From: Lentinus brumalis
Lineage: Eukaryota > Basidiomycota > Agaricomycetes > Polyporales > Polyporaceae
Direction of reading: 5' to 3'
NCBI GenBank assembly: GCA_001792895.1
Contig: MARA01000001.1
Location: 2,852,001 to 2,916,000, forward strand
DNA length: 64,000 bases
This document shows positions 1 through 10,522 of the stretch, piece after piece. The position numbers and the translations under genes are program-made. A model generated the notes under the pieces. The model did not search any database. It saw only the letters and a program-made list of their open reading frames with translations, and was not told where the DNA came from. The first letter of the stretch is position 1. Every line of letters starts with the position of its first letter.

Positions 1-992
1 CGGAAGCTGTTCGATGAGATCCATGGAGATGGAGTTCCACGGTCGTTCGGGAATGGGGAGTTGTTTCAGTGTTCCGTAGGGAAGATGACGAGGGGTTTTG
101 GATCGGGCGCAGGTGGTACAGGATTTGCAGTAGTCCCGGACGAAGATCCGGAGTCCGGGCCAGTTGTAGTCCCGGAGGACGAGGTCCTGAGTCTTGTTCT
201 GTCCCCAGTGGCCAGCCGTTGGATGGTCGTGGCGGGCCCGGAGGACGCGTAGACGGAGGTCGCCAAGATCCGGAACATAGATGCGATTGTTGAGACAAAG
301 GAAGCCTTCTGGATTGAAGGTCCAACGAGGATGATTGGGGTCAGAAGCAGACTTGAGGCCCCCGACGAGCTCTGTGGAGGTGGATCCAGAGTTCTGAGCG
401 GACAGGATGTCCATCCGGAGTTGAGTGTCGTCGAGTGCGAACACTGCTCGGAGGACGGGAAGGTGCAGAATTGTCGCCCGGAGGGATGAAGCGAGTTGCT
501 CTTGAGTGAAGACTGGTCGAAAGTTGTGTGGGTTGACGACGGAGTAGTCACTATCCCCCTCTTTTGGGTAGACGTCCCAACGGCGGGTGAGTGTGTCGGG
601 TTTTGCTCCGAGTTTTCCGGGGCGGAACTGGATGACCATGTTGAACTGTGACAGGTACTCGGACCAGCGGGCTTGACGGCAGGTAAGGAGTTTGGTAGTG
701 GAGAAGTACTCGAGGTTCTTGTGATCCGTGACGACGTCGACCGGAGTTCCGGAGCCCTCAAGATAGTGCCGCCAAGTCTTGAATGCTTCATAGATAGCGA
801 GTAGTTCCTTGTCGTGGGTGTCATAGTTCAACTCCGCGCCGGAGAGGATACGGGAGTGAAAAGCGATGGGGTGGAGTTCACCGGAGTCCGAGGTGATGGA
901 CAGAATTCCGGCGATGGTGTAGTCCAAAGTGTCGGTTTCGACGGTGATCTACCGATCCGGTTCCCAGTGATGGAGTACCGGAGCCGTGGTGA
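1..992 (-). pseudogene. Truncated Ty3/gypsy retrotransposon pol (RT end, RNase H, integrase N-terminus)
   Basis: Read leftwards on the minus strand, one frame gives the end of reverse transcriptase (TTAPVLHHWEPDR), then the RNase H start (ITVETDTLDYTIAGIL) and the YDTHDKELLAIYEAF motif. It continues through VVTDHKNLEYF, QARWSEYLSQF and FRPGKLGAKPDTLTRR. It then enters the integrase zinc-binding region, with histidines in HDHPTAGHW and cysteines in CKSCTTC, and runs off the window start just inside the integrase core (SMDLIEQLP). This domain order is diagnostic of Ty3/gypsy (Metaviridae-type LTR) elements. An in-frame TAG near 949-951, exactly between RT and RNase H, breaks the frame. Everything upstream (gag, protease, most of RT) is missing, since similarity stops near 992. 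It is therefore a dead fragment, or the tail of a damaged copy continuing outside the window. Confidence 0.85.
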
Positions 993-1600
993 GAGATAAG
1001 AAGTCAAGCAGAAGTCGGAGGCCGAAGGTCGGATGTCGGAGGTCAGAAGTCCGGTCGGAAGGATCGGATGTTTGAGAGAGAGCGAACAGGATAGATTGAG
1101 CTCAGAGTTGTAACGGGGAGTGTAACGAGATATCAGAACTGAAGTCTAAGCGTGGCTACAAGGAGGCTTATATAGTAAAGTCCGAAAGTCCGGAGAGGAG
1201 TAGCCAAGACATAAGTAAAGGAGGTACGAGACCGGAGTCAGGCAGAAGCAGATGATCAACCAATATAAGGTACAGTAAGATCGAATGAAGGACGGATACA
1301 ATTGAAGATGATCGAATGAACGGAGTCTGATCACGGAGGCGGATGCAAGTGGAAGCAGATGGTCCGGAGTCCAGGTCAAGTAAGAAGACGATAAGGGGTG
1401 AAGTGATCGAGGATAGTATCACATGTAAGAATGAACCGGAGTTGCGGAGTCCGAGGTAGGTCCGGACCGGAGTTGGTGCCTTGTGGGCATGGAATGTAAC
1501 AGTGGCGTGGACTTGAGTGAGAGGTTGTGGACTTGCGAGAGCTGGTGATAGTAGAGTACATAGAAGCAATAATGTGTACTTAGAAGATACATAAGTAATG
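993..1600 (-). repeat. LTR-like / element-derived non-coding stretch next to the gypsy fragment
   Basis: This stretch has no credible long reading frame. It is rich in recurring CCGGAGT, GAAGTC and GATCGAATGA words. On the minus strand it carries a good TATA box (ACTATATAAG, around 1168-1176) followed by a pyrimidine-rich leader, and it ends in TCTCTCA directly against the pol fragment. That fits the 5' LTR (U3-R-U5) of the same element joined to RT by an internal deletion. The outer boundary near 1600 is uncertain, and no second LTR is in the window to confirm it. Confidence 0.35.
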
Positions 1601-1701
1601 TTCATGCATATTCAACCAAGCAAAAAAAGCAGTAATATTTTGCACTGGCTGGCCAGAGTGTTGTCTATCAAGTACTGCCATCTTGACACTCAATATACTT
1701 A

Positions 1702-1810
1702 CAGCCGTTTGCATAAAGATCCGGAATTCTCGCCGCGCAAACCTTTGTTTGTTCCGGACAAACAATACCCTAAACAGGCAAGATCCTGTGAAGCTTGTGA
1801 CCGGAGTCAC
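1702..1810 (+). repeat. Left terminal inverted repeat of the Tc1/mariner element
   Basis: It is the reverse complement of 5177-5276, starting CAGCCGTTTGCATAAAG and ending ACCGGAGTCAC. Relative to the right repeat it has a 9-bp insertion (AAGCTTGTG) after GATCCTGTG that looks like a small imperfect local duplication. TA precedes it at 1700-1701. Confidence 0.9.
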
Positions 1811-2118
1811 GTCGCGGGCGGCCACAACGCTCGCCTCGCTCTCTCGCTCGTTCAGCTGCTCTCTCTCGTACTCGTGTCGACGGATACTCGTTCTTCCTCT
1901 TTGCTAGTCTGGTGGAAATTCATCTGTCCGGTATAGCCAAGGAATCACGGGAGGTTATCGAGCGAATGGGGAGTGGAGTTTGGCCTAGGGCTCTCGGTAC
2001 GTTGTTTCCAACATCAACGGCAGCTGCAGCCGTCTCTCTAGCCTGGCAGCTGACGCTAGTCCTCCACAGCAGAAGCCGGATGTCGCCATACCACCCAGGG
2101 GCTAGACGATAAGGCCAG

Positions 2119-2128
2119 AGTATAAAAT
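2119..2128 (+). promoter_or_regulatory. TATA box of the passenger gene
   Basis: GTATAAAATTC lies about 75 bp upstream of the passenger ATG (2196), with a pyrimidine-rich leader between. The passenger therefore carries its own core promoter inside the transposon. Confidence 0.5.
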
Positions 2129-2195
2129 TCGGTGAGCTTACTTCGATTTTATTCACGTTCCTACACCTTCAATCCCCACTACTCCTCCTCTCGTA

Positions 2196-4079
2196 ATGTC
2201 TCTCAACACCGCTCCTTCTTCCCCATCGCTCCGCATCATAGAATATCAACCCCCGGCCAAGCTTGGTGAGCCCCTGCCACCCCTTCGTCTCGCATCCCGG
2301 GGCTGGGTTGAGTCCGAGACGCCTGCCTCTCTCGGTATGTAGGCACAGTCTTGTGCGCAATACCGCATACTAAAACGTCCTTCAGATGGTGCTCTTCGAG
2401 TGCCGCAGTTCTACGCAGACCCAGAGGAGCGCAGAGCGTGTCATGCCGCGGCTCGAGCTGCCGCTGGCCTTCTCGCTCTCCACAACCAACGTGCTCCAAC
2501 CCGGATGTCTTGCGGGATTCGCCGTCCCCTACACGAGCATCACCCATCTGCACGCCCAAGGAGCCCTCCTCCGCTTCCCAGCCAGGAAACGCTCAAGGGG
2601 TCAATCTCACTACTAGCGACCTGTCTGCCAGTACGACAGAAGGCAATACAACAGTTTCACAGACTGGTGAGGTCGTCCTTGATACCCCATGTTAGGCTAC
2701 GTCTTGACAGGAATGCACTAGACGGGTACCTCATACAGGTCACTATGCACTACGTCGAGCACACGAGGGGTCCACCAGGTCGTGGCAGCAAGGTCGTCAC
2801 GAAGGAGCGTCCCGTCACGAAGATGGTGAACGCTTCCCTCCGCGACATCGCCCGGGCTGACTTTGTGCGCGTGTTTCTCGAGGCGCATGCCTTGAGTGAT
2901 CAGTACGCTGCCGGGCCCCTCTCGGGGCCCCAGTTTCGGTTGTGGTGGACCGGAGTCAAGTAAGTGGGTCATTGTCCTTCTAACTTCATGGTGCTGACAC
3001 ACTTACCAGCAAAGGAGCTGCGTTCACGATAGAGAATGACAGCGAATTTTCTGTCGCTAGGACCGCCATTCTTGGCAAGAGGTCTAACCGCGTGAACGTG
3101 GAGTTCAACCAGTCTGATCTCAACGGGTTTCATATCCGCCCCAAGCGCGTAAGTGACCGCGTTCTGCAGTTGAGATCAGGTTGTTGACTGATATGTTTGT
3201 AGCCTCTCCCATTGGAACCTGTGCCGCATGCTGACACTGATGATGAGCTCATGTCCGGGAAGGGTGTACGTCTACGTACACTGTTCACACGCTCATGTAT
3301 CTGATCTATATCATAGGTTCCCCGTGTCGAGCACTTCCCCGATGGCACGCAACTCCACGGAGCTATCATCCTTGAGCTCCAGAAGCGCCATCAGTGCAAT
3401 GATCACCCTACCGAACACAACGCCCCCGGGCACTGCTACAAGCCAGCAGGACGCGGACCAGATGGCCATGTTCGCCTCAATATCCGGCGCCTCAAGGCGT
3501 GGGCAGCAGCTATGGTATGTGATAGCACAAGTTCTATCCGATCTAGCTAATACAGTGATAGGCTGCGGGTGAGGCCACGAAGTTTGTGCCTCCTAACAGT
3601 GACGACTTCGATGCAGATCGGATAAAGGCTCGTGGTCGCGCGGCCCGCACGCCGCCCCGCATATGTTCATGCCACCCGCTCCCTCGATGCCTGGTGACCC
3701 ACACAGTATGTACTACATGCCGCCACCATACAACCCGTGGCTTGCCTACGCGCCGCCACCGCTTGCCTACTCCTCAGGGTACATGCCCCAGACCCCTTCC
3801 CGGCGTCATTATCGTACTCCTCCAACCTCTCCCCTCCCTCCTCGCGCCGAGGAGATTCACCAGTTCCTTGTTGCACTCCTGGCCAAGCGGGATGTCGACT
3901 TGCTGTCATGTGAGGCTGCATTGACAGCGCAAGACTTCACTCCGGACATCTTGCCTGATGTCACTCTTGCTCGCCTCATCGAAGTTACAGGTGCTGTGGA
4001 GGGTAGAGTCATGAAGATGCGGCAGTTTGCCAAGGAGTGGGTTGCTCGGCAGCAGGAGAAGCGCAAGGTCTCTATGTGA
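2196..4079 (+). CDS. Transposon passenger gene, unnamed Agaricomycete protein family
   Basis: Six exons can be read: 2196-2334, 2386-2959, 3010-3148, 3203-3265, 3317-3514 and 3562-4079. All introns are 47-54 bp and GT-AG, giving about 543 residues. The frame breaks in the last exon at the C run 3655-3658, and one extra C would restore it. After a short N-terminus there is an Arg/Ala-rich helical stretch (HAAARAAAGLLALHNQR). A globular middle follows, containing EHFPDGTQLHG, a Cys/His-rich HQCNDHPTEH...GHCY segment and RLKAWAAAMAAGEATK. Next come a Pro/Tyr/Met-rich linker and a C-terminal helical region (LPDVTLARLIEVTGAVEGRV) that resembles a SAM-type domain. I do not recognise an enzymatic motif; the general architecture resembles a large unnamed family in mushroom genomes. 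It is convergent with the transposase and inside the same TIRs, so it travels with the element. DNA or protein binding that helps the element is inference only. Confidence 0.6.
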
Positions 4080-4099
4080 ATACCTCACTGTACCTCACA

Positions 4100-5166
4100 T
4101 TACATGTATCCGCAGTTTTTAATCCACCCTAATGCTTTCGACGATGTAATGTCCTCCATTGCCCGATGAACCAGCCATGGCCGCACCTCTGGCCTTGTCG
4201 CCTCTGCCTCATGACGCCTCAACCATGCCTTGATTGCACTGAAAGCCAGCTCGATTGGGTTCATATCGGGTGAATATGGAGGGAGGTAGACAAGCTTTGC
4301 ACCTATAAAGGAGTTCGACTATCCACCCCATTCCAACGTGGAGTTGAACTCACCGCACTCGTGCTCAATCAAATGTCGGATCTCTTCATCATGGTGAATT
4401 GTGCAGTTGTCCATGATTACGACACTGCGTGGACCGGGATACGGATTGAGGGTTGGAGCCTGGTACCAGTATTCAACTGCATTGGTCACACGTGGAGTCT
4501 ATATCACAAAGTACAGACCAGCTCGTTGTTCAAGAATTGCAGAAAATGTTCTTTATTCACCGAACCCTCGAATATGTCCAAGGCAATGATACCGTCCATG
4601 GTTAAGGCTGGAAGAATGGAATACCGCTGACCGCGCAGAAAGGTGTCTCGTCGAACACATGCCCGTCCAACCTCTCCCCATCCCCATCGTCGCTGATTTG
4701 TGTGATCATCGACACTGGACTCATCAACCCAGACCATGTACTCCGGCGGAAGGTCCCCCCACTCTGCGATCCATGTTGCTCGGAGTAGATCGTTCCGTTC
4801 TAATGCTGCCTTCGAGACCTTCTTGTGAGAGAGAGCGAGGTTCTGAAGCGTACGGGATATCGTGGCAAGGGAGACATGAATGCCCCGTGAGTCCTCGAGC
4901 TTCTGCTGGATCTCGTCCAAGAAGATGACCGGATTGTCGTCCACAACGGATGCGATGAAGTCGATGTCTTCTCTGCTGAGTATACGAGGGCGCCCAGGGG
5001 ATGCTCCGGGTTTGACATCCCCAGTCTCTCGAAAACGCTCTAGTATGTCGTAGACCGCGGTCTTGCCACAACCAGCAAGCTGGGCAATGTCGTCTACAGA
5101 GAAATTGTCGTTGTAGTGCCAGTGTACGATGCGCTCGCGAAGCTGTTGCTGGAGGTGAGGAGACAT
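4100..5166 (-). CDS. Tc1/mariner (IS630 superfamily) DDE transposase
   Basis: Three exons (5166-4519, 4459-4354, 4302-4100; introns 59 and 51 bp) give about 318 residues, a full length for the family. The N-terminal third is a helix-turn-helix DNA-binding region ([22 protein letters not shown]) followed by a GRPRIL linker and a second helical domain. The catalytic DDE_3 domain shows the first Asp in [10 protein letters not shown], the second in [12 protein letters not shown] and the acidic third residue in SPDMNPIE, with about 35 residues between the last two. The start at 5166 lies just inside the right TIR; reading further upstream would translate the TIR itself. No stop or frameshift is visible, so the enzyme could be active. 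Confidence 0.9.
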
Positions 5167-5176
5167 AGGACGCGGT

Positions 5177-5276
5177 GTGACTCCGGTCACAGGATCTTGC
5201 CTGTTTAGGGTATTGTTTGTCCGGAACAAACAAAGGTTTGCGCGGCGAGAATTCCGGATCTTTATGCAAACGGCTG
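5177..5276 (-). repeat. Right terminal inverted repeat of the Tc1/mariner element
   Basis: It is the inverted copy of 1702-1810 without the 9-bp insertion, followed by TA at 5277-5278. The transposase start codon (5166) lies about 10 bp inside its inner edge, so this repeat must contain or overlap the transposase promoter. Confidence 0.9.
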
Positions 5277-5278
5277 TA

Positions 5279-5891
5279 TCCAATTTTGCTTCTTGTAGAG
5301 TCGTAGCCCCCTTCCAAGATGCTCTCTGACAGATCTTCCTAGGCTGCCTAGGTACATCTTGCAACCCCATCTGCTGTACCACAGCAAGAGCTCAGGCCCA
5401 CTATTTAAGTCCTTCTCGTCCCCGTACATCCGAGCTGGGCTCGCGACACCTCGCAGGGAGGTAGAAAACGTAGTGACTGATGTGATATGTAGTGACTCGG
5501 CAAAAGTCTTGCGTGTACCCAGCCCTACCGTAGTGTGGCTGTATATAAGAAGCTTTACCTGGAGGACTGCTATCCAGGTTCGAGTTAACTTTTCCCCCAC
5601 CATCCTCGATGCTACACACGCGCTCAATCTGAAGGCCGTGTCAGTATGCACAGCATATGAAATATTGATCATTTCGTTACCGTCTACTTGCCCGACGCCT
5701 CAATGTCGTCTACCGGTGTGCGAGCATAATAAGTATCGATACATTTATGTGCCACAGTTACACAGGTGACAGAGCATGACAATAAGTCCATGAGCGGGGT
5801 GCAGGGAAACAGTGGAAAGACCAGGAGTACGGAAGGATGAATCGCTTGGTATGTGGTACAACATGGAGAGGGAAAGCCAAGGAGAAGCGGA
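5279..5891. other. Intergenic stretch without a recognisable gene
   Basis: This lies between the transposon and the 3' end of the RING gene. A TATATAAG sequence sits near 5541. A GGTTCGAG word at 5577 is not part of a tRNA, because no arms fold. Reading frames on both strands are short and show no family resemblance. Confidence 0.5.
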
Positions 5892-8800
5892 TCACGGCGC
5901 AGTGTCGCCCGGAGTGGACACGCCCTGAAAGCACGTTAGTCATGGGACAATGGAGACGGTGAAGTTTGCACGGAACACACCTTCGTCCGGCATGCGGGGC
6001 AGTTGTTGCGGCCGACCTGCAACCATTTGTCCACGCAGTCTCTGTGGAAGGCGTGTTTGCACGTCATCAGCCGCAAGTCGTCCTCGGCGTCGTAGTCATC
6101 TAGACAGATAAGGCACTGGCAACAAAATCATTCTGAGTGAGCGAACTTCGGAAGAAAACACAACGCCAGGGACATACGCGTTCAACGCAATTTGACGCGA
6201 CTTTTCCCTCCCGCTCGTACTCCTCGAGCTCGCCTGACTTGATGATCTGCAGGCCAGAATTGTCGATGTCTTCGCGCGTCGCAACTGGGGGCTTGACCTG
6301 TCCGAGGAGCTCGGCGAGTTCCCTGGAAATATGGTCAGACAGCGCTCAGACCACACAGGGAAGACATACCAGAGCGCTTCGTACGAGTCCAAGTTGTCCG
6401 ACCCAGTCACCATGTGATGATTCGGGGGATAGTAACCTGACAGCATACTCCGCTTAGCACGCAACACTGGACGTGGGATGATGCGCGATACTCACCTCCG
6501 ATGACGTAGATCAAGAACGTCCTCGAGCCTGTACCCTCCGCTGCTCTGTGTCCTCTCGACCCATTCCTCCTCCCCGGCCGCAGATTCCTCAGCGCCGTCG
6601 CCGCGCGCGACTGCCAATTACCTCTTCCGCGCGGTGTGTTGGAACCAGAGGCCGTGCCCTCGGGAGGTGGCGAAAAGAGGGATTGACGTTGTCCGTCGTC
6701 GAACGAGGCAGAGGCCGGTCTCGATATCCTGTCGGGGTGAGCGTCGCGTGAGTCGGGAGGGTGATGTCGGATTCGTGCGGATGCGCGTGCCCGTGTACTT
6801 GTCCCATGTCAACTGATTGTAGCCCGACGACGATGACGGGCACCACCATGTTCTGGCTGGCGTCGCCAGCGGGTGGAGGTGATGCAGCTGCCGAGGTTGT
6901 GTCTGCGGGGTCCGCGCTTGTATCCGCACTGGCACTTGCGTGCTGTGGCGATGCGGGCGATGCGGAGGGCGATCTGACGGTTGGAGGCTGAAGGGTGTCC
7001 TGAGCAAAGGGGATTGAAGATGTGGGGATAGATGGAGATAGGGGGAGAGGAGAAGTCGTGGCGGCAGCGTGGCCCGCAACCTGGCTGGCAGGAATCGGTT
7101 GGAAGCGATATAGTCGCCAGAGATTAATGCCCGGCGGTGCACGATCCGCATTACCGCGCCGACCACGAATGCGCGCCCTCGGGGAGGACTGATCGACGCG
7201 ATTGGGTGGTACGGCCGACGAAGCGGGCATAGGCGTAGGCGTGCGGGTTGACTCAGTGTCATCGTAAATGTCCTCCTCCATCTCGTCTTCGGAGTCGGAG
7301 ACATCTTGCAGAGAAGGCATGTCGTCGTCGTCATCGTCACCCGGATGTTGCTCATCGGTGGCGCCTATGGGGACTTCGTGGTAGTCGGGAGGGCGTACGC
7401 TCGCCGTATCGCTGGCGATTTCTGTGGGATCGCTGCGCCCATCACCACTGTCGGACGCACCGGTAGCTGGTGCAGAGCTTGTGGCACCACCCTCCGAGAG
7501 AGCAATGCGAAGGTCAGCCTGCAGATTCAGCAGGAACCGCTCGAAACTATCCTCTGGCGGTAGGGCCCGTCCCGCTGATCCGTTATCTGCCGTTCGCTCG
7601 TCGTTATCACCAGCTGGCGCAGACTCAGCAGCCCGCTCTGGGTAGTGCCCGAACCGTCGCCGTTGAGCCCTAACCCGATGTTGAGTGCTCGAGCCATCTC
7701 AGCGAGCATGATCTCGCCAGGGCGCATGTTCCCTTGCTCCTCGGAGCTCGGAAGCGCATCGTCGGTCGCGTTTGCCGGAGGGTTACGGTTCAAACCGAGG
7801 CGGTCACGGAAACTCTCCCACACAGTCCGGATACGCTCCCGGCCTTCCCGAGGTTGGCTCGCGGGTAGTGGAATGGGCTGAGAGGGAGACGCTGAGGAAT
7901 CGAGCCCGAAACCAGGCAGACTACTGAAGCCGTCTCCACCAGCCAAGCCAGCAGTCGGAGTGGGCGACATTGGACGGGGGATCCCAGTGGGTGGCGGAGC
8001 ATTCGAGTCAGCATTTGGATGGAAGCCGAGACTGGGCGAGAAGAGGGAGGCTGCGGTAGCAGCGGCCGCGACACTGTCGACACGTTAGCACTACGAACAC
8101 GATAGGGTGCTGTATGAGCGCACCTCAACAGGGTCCCGAGTACATCTATACTCCCAGGCGACAGAGGGCGGTGGCGGTCTTGAGCGTCATCATTTGGGCG
8201 TTGGTCTTCAGAAGCAGAGTCCAGATCGGCGGAGAGCATGTCAGAGCTACCGGAGTCGGGCAGAGAGCTAGAAGTATCGGTGGAGGAGGGGGGGTCGTAG
8301 GACGGGGTGCCACGCTCTTGACTAGGAGCTCGACGAAGGAAGGCAGAGAGGCGGTTGCGTGCGCCGTGTCGTTCGTCGGTAGACAAAGGAGTGGAGGAAG
8401 AACGACGATGGGACAATGGTGGCGCGGAGGAATTGAGGAGGGACGCGGACCCGGATGTACGAGAGGTAGACTGAGTTGCTGCAGCATCGCTTGTGTTAAC
8501 CACGCCCTGTACGACGACGAGAGGACCGGGTGGTTGGAAGTGACGAGGAAGTTGGGGTTGTAGATCTGGGAGGGACTCGTGAGGTTGCGGCACACGGGGA
8601 GATGCAGAGGGAGCTGGAGGCGGTGGGCTCTGTCCATCTCGCGAGCTGCCCTGAATGAAAGCACTATCCGGGCGACGGGTAGCGAGGAAGTCGTCGAGGT
8701 CGCGTTCGATTTGGTCTGCAAGCTGCTCGTCTTGTTGAGAGCCTGGGAGCGGATGAGGGGGAGGTGATTGGTCGGGGACTAGGTCGTCTTGTGATTGAGG

Positions 8801-9303
8801 CTGATTGTCGTGGTCGGCGCTGGACTGGACTTCTGGTGCGAACGACGGAACAGAAGCTTGTGCGGGAGTTGGAGAGGGATTTGCGACGATGGTGCACGGA
8901 GGCTGTACTGGGACAGCGGGGGAAAGGTCTACGGTCATGTTCTCGGGATAGGATCTGGGAGAGAGTGAGGTGATGCGGAAGGACCGGAGTCAGGAGTAGA
9001 TTGAACTTCGGGGAGCTCGTCGTGCTGTTTCGTGAACCTGCTCGAGGAGCGCCATCGTTTGCGAATGGAGGAGGAAGGAACGTGGGACGACGGGCCGTCC
9101 TGGGCGGAGCGAGAATGAGGAAGCAGGCCGCGGACGGTGCGGCCAAGCGACGAGCGGCGGGTGCGCTTTGAGGCTGCTGAGGCTGCTGTCGCCGTCGAGT
9201 CTGTTCGCTCGCGTTGCACAGAAGTGGGCGAGGACGCGGCCGACTGGCGAGCAGGACGAGAGGCGTCGGGGGCGGGCCTGCTGCGGGAGTTGGCCTGGCC
9301 CAT
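5892..9303 (-). CDS. RING-H2 protein (probable E3 ubiquitin ligase) with N-myristoylation-type start
   Basis: The protein begins MGQANS, a good N-myristoylation signal (Gly2, Ser6), followed by about 800 residues of low-complexity Ser/Pro/Gln-rich sequence. An acidic block (DDDDDDMPSLQDVSDSEDE) lies near 7300. The conserved C-terminus is spread over several short exons at 6600-5892. It reads LIYVIGGYYPPNHH, then ALWELAELLGQVKPP, then a C3H2C3 RING-H2 finger (CLICLDDYDAED, CKHAFHRDC, CPACRTK) and the tail GVSTPGDTAP. RING-H2 fingers bind two zinc ions and recruit an E2 ubiquitin-conjugating enzyme; the lipid anchor would place the ligase on a membrane. Two frame changes in the disordered part (around 8945 and 7640) lie at runs of C on the coding strand, where a single extra C restores the frame. 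The first could instead be a ~77-bp intron. It shares a 319-bp divergent promoter with the uL5m gene. Confidence 0.8.
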
Positions 9304-9622
9304 GGCGACGAGAGTGTGAGGGATAGACGAGGCGGGGTCGCTGCGAGCGGCGACGGCGACGATGAGAACGACGGCGACGACGACAGCAACGACGACGACG
9401 ACGACGACGATGAGGATGAGGATGAGGACGAGGACGATGAGGACGATGAGAGAGAGCTGTTGGTGGCTGTGAGCACGTCACGCACAGCCGGTCCCCGGGG
9501 TCCGGCCGCTCTGGGGTCTCGGGCGCTCTGGACTTTGGTTTTACGACGCGAGTTGCTGCTCGCTGCTCCCGCCACCGTCCTCGTCGTCCTCGTCGCCGTC
9601 TTCCTCTCTTCTCGCCGCGACG
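9304..9622. promoter_or_regulatory. Divergent promoter region with trinucleotide repeat
   Basis: This is the whole space between the RING gene (minus) and the uL5m gene (plus). It contains a (GAC/GAT/GAG)n tract at roughly 9357-9455. It should hold both core promoters and 5' leaders. No clear TATA box is visible, as is common for housekeeping genes. Confidence 0.5.
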
Positions 9623-10522
9623 ATGAGCGCACAAGCTGCGACGCGTGCCCCGCGTCTGGCCGCAACCGCAGGCCGCTCCATTCGTCGCACACGGCCTGCT
9701 CCCCAGCTCAAGCCGCTCAAGCGCGACGAGAAGGGCCTCCCCGTCCCCCACGTCCATGTAGTCGTCCGTGACACACACCGCAGCCGTCTCGCGGATCACT
9801 ACCACAACACTCTTCAGGACGACCTCCTGTACATGACCTACGTCCACGAGCCCACCCCGCGGCCCCCGCCACGTCCCCCTCGCCTCACCTATGATCCAAA
9901 CGATCCCTATACCAAGCATCGCTTCAACCCGCCCCTTGGTGGAAACCGCTGGTCCAAACAACTCCCCCACCCGCCTCACCAGACAACATCATCCAGCTCG
10001 AGCGCATCCAGATCCACTCCCAAATAAAGCAGGCTACCGTCAGTCGCACCAACCTCCTCGGCCCCATCATGGCCCTCCGTGCCATCTCCGGAGCGAACGA
10101 TCAGGCAGGTGGCCAGCACACTGCAGAGGGCGTGCAGATAGTCAGGGGCCGCAAGAACTTGCAGGGCTGGGTCCGCCCCGGCATCCCCGTCGGTGTCAAG
10201 GTCGACCTCAAGGGCCCCCAGATGTGGGACTTCCTCAGCATACTCGTCGAGTTCGTCCTCCCTCGTCTCCGCGACTTCCAGGGCATCCCCCTCGAGGGCC
10301 CGTCCAACCGCCTCGATAAGCCTCACTCTGCCTCGGGTGTCGTCTCTTTCGGTCTCCCCCCACTGCCCTCGGGCTCTTCCCCAGATCGAGGTCAATTACG
10401 ACGCATACCCCGCCCCCTTCGGTATGCACATACACTTTGTCACCAGTGCAAAGGGTGTCGGCGCACAAAATCGCGCTCGCGCGCTCCTCTCGGGTTTCCA
10501 AATCCCATTCGCGAGGTCATAG
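9623..10522 (+). CDS. MRPL7: Mitochondrial ribosomal protein uL5m (bacterial L5 family, yeast Mrpl7)
   Basis: This is a component of the mitochondrial large ribosomal subunit central protuberance, which binds 5S-like rRNA or its replacement. The N-terminus is basic and Ala/Arg-rich, as expected of a mitochondrial targeting sequence. The L5 fold follows: LERIQIHSQ, LLGPIMALRAISG, GVQIVRGRKN, GVKVDLKGPQMWDFL, PRLRDFQGI, IEVNYDAYP and the C-terminal GMHIHFVTSAKG and ARALLSGFQIPFARS. These pieces lie in three frames although the gene looks intronless. Single C additions at 9964-9968, 10356-10361 and 10379-10382 would give one ~300-residue frame (900+3 nt, divisible by three). I read these as homopolymer under-calls. 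A 44-bp intron is a weaker alternative for the first. Confidence 0.85.

Larger units (their letters stand above)
1702..5276. mobile_element. Complete Tc1/mariner-type DNA transposon carrying a passenger gene
   Basis: The element is bounded by ~100-bp terminal inverted repeats that both begin CAGCCGTTTGCATAAAGATC. It is flanked on each side by TA (1700-1701 and 5277-5278), the standard target duplication of the Tc1/mariner superfamily. Inside are two convergent genes: a DDE transposase on the minus strand (4100-5166) and an unrelated multi-exon gene on the plus strand (2196-4079). At 3,575 bp it is well above the 1.3-2.5 kb usual for the superfamily, and the excess is the passenger gene. Both TIRs are nearly identical and the transposase is uninterrupted, which suggests a young, possibly active insertion. 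Confidence 0.88.

Noticed and set aside
66..824. 252-codon minus-strand frame with a Met start over the gypsy region
   Set aside because: It is the wrong frame; the neighbouring frame reads RNase H and integrase motifs continuously.
5540..5600. GGTTCGAG plus T-run resembling a tRNA 3' end and Pol III terminator
   Set aside because: The position after the T-loop is not the required C, and no acceptor, D or anticodon arm pairs.
8908..8984. 77-bp intron as explanation of the first frame break in the RING gene
   Set aside because: Not fully excluded, but the donor (GTCCTT) is poor, and the single-C explanation recurs at many other sites, so it was ranked second.
8664..9979. Long minus-strand frames of 329 and 342 codons around the RING/uL5m promoter
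   Set aside because: They overlap uL5m and the RING N-terminus in other frames, and their composition (poly-Ser/Arg) comes from the GAN repeat and GC bias.
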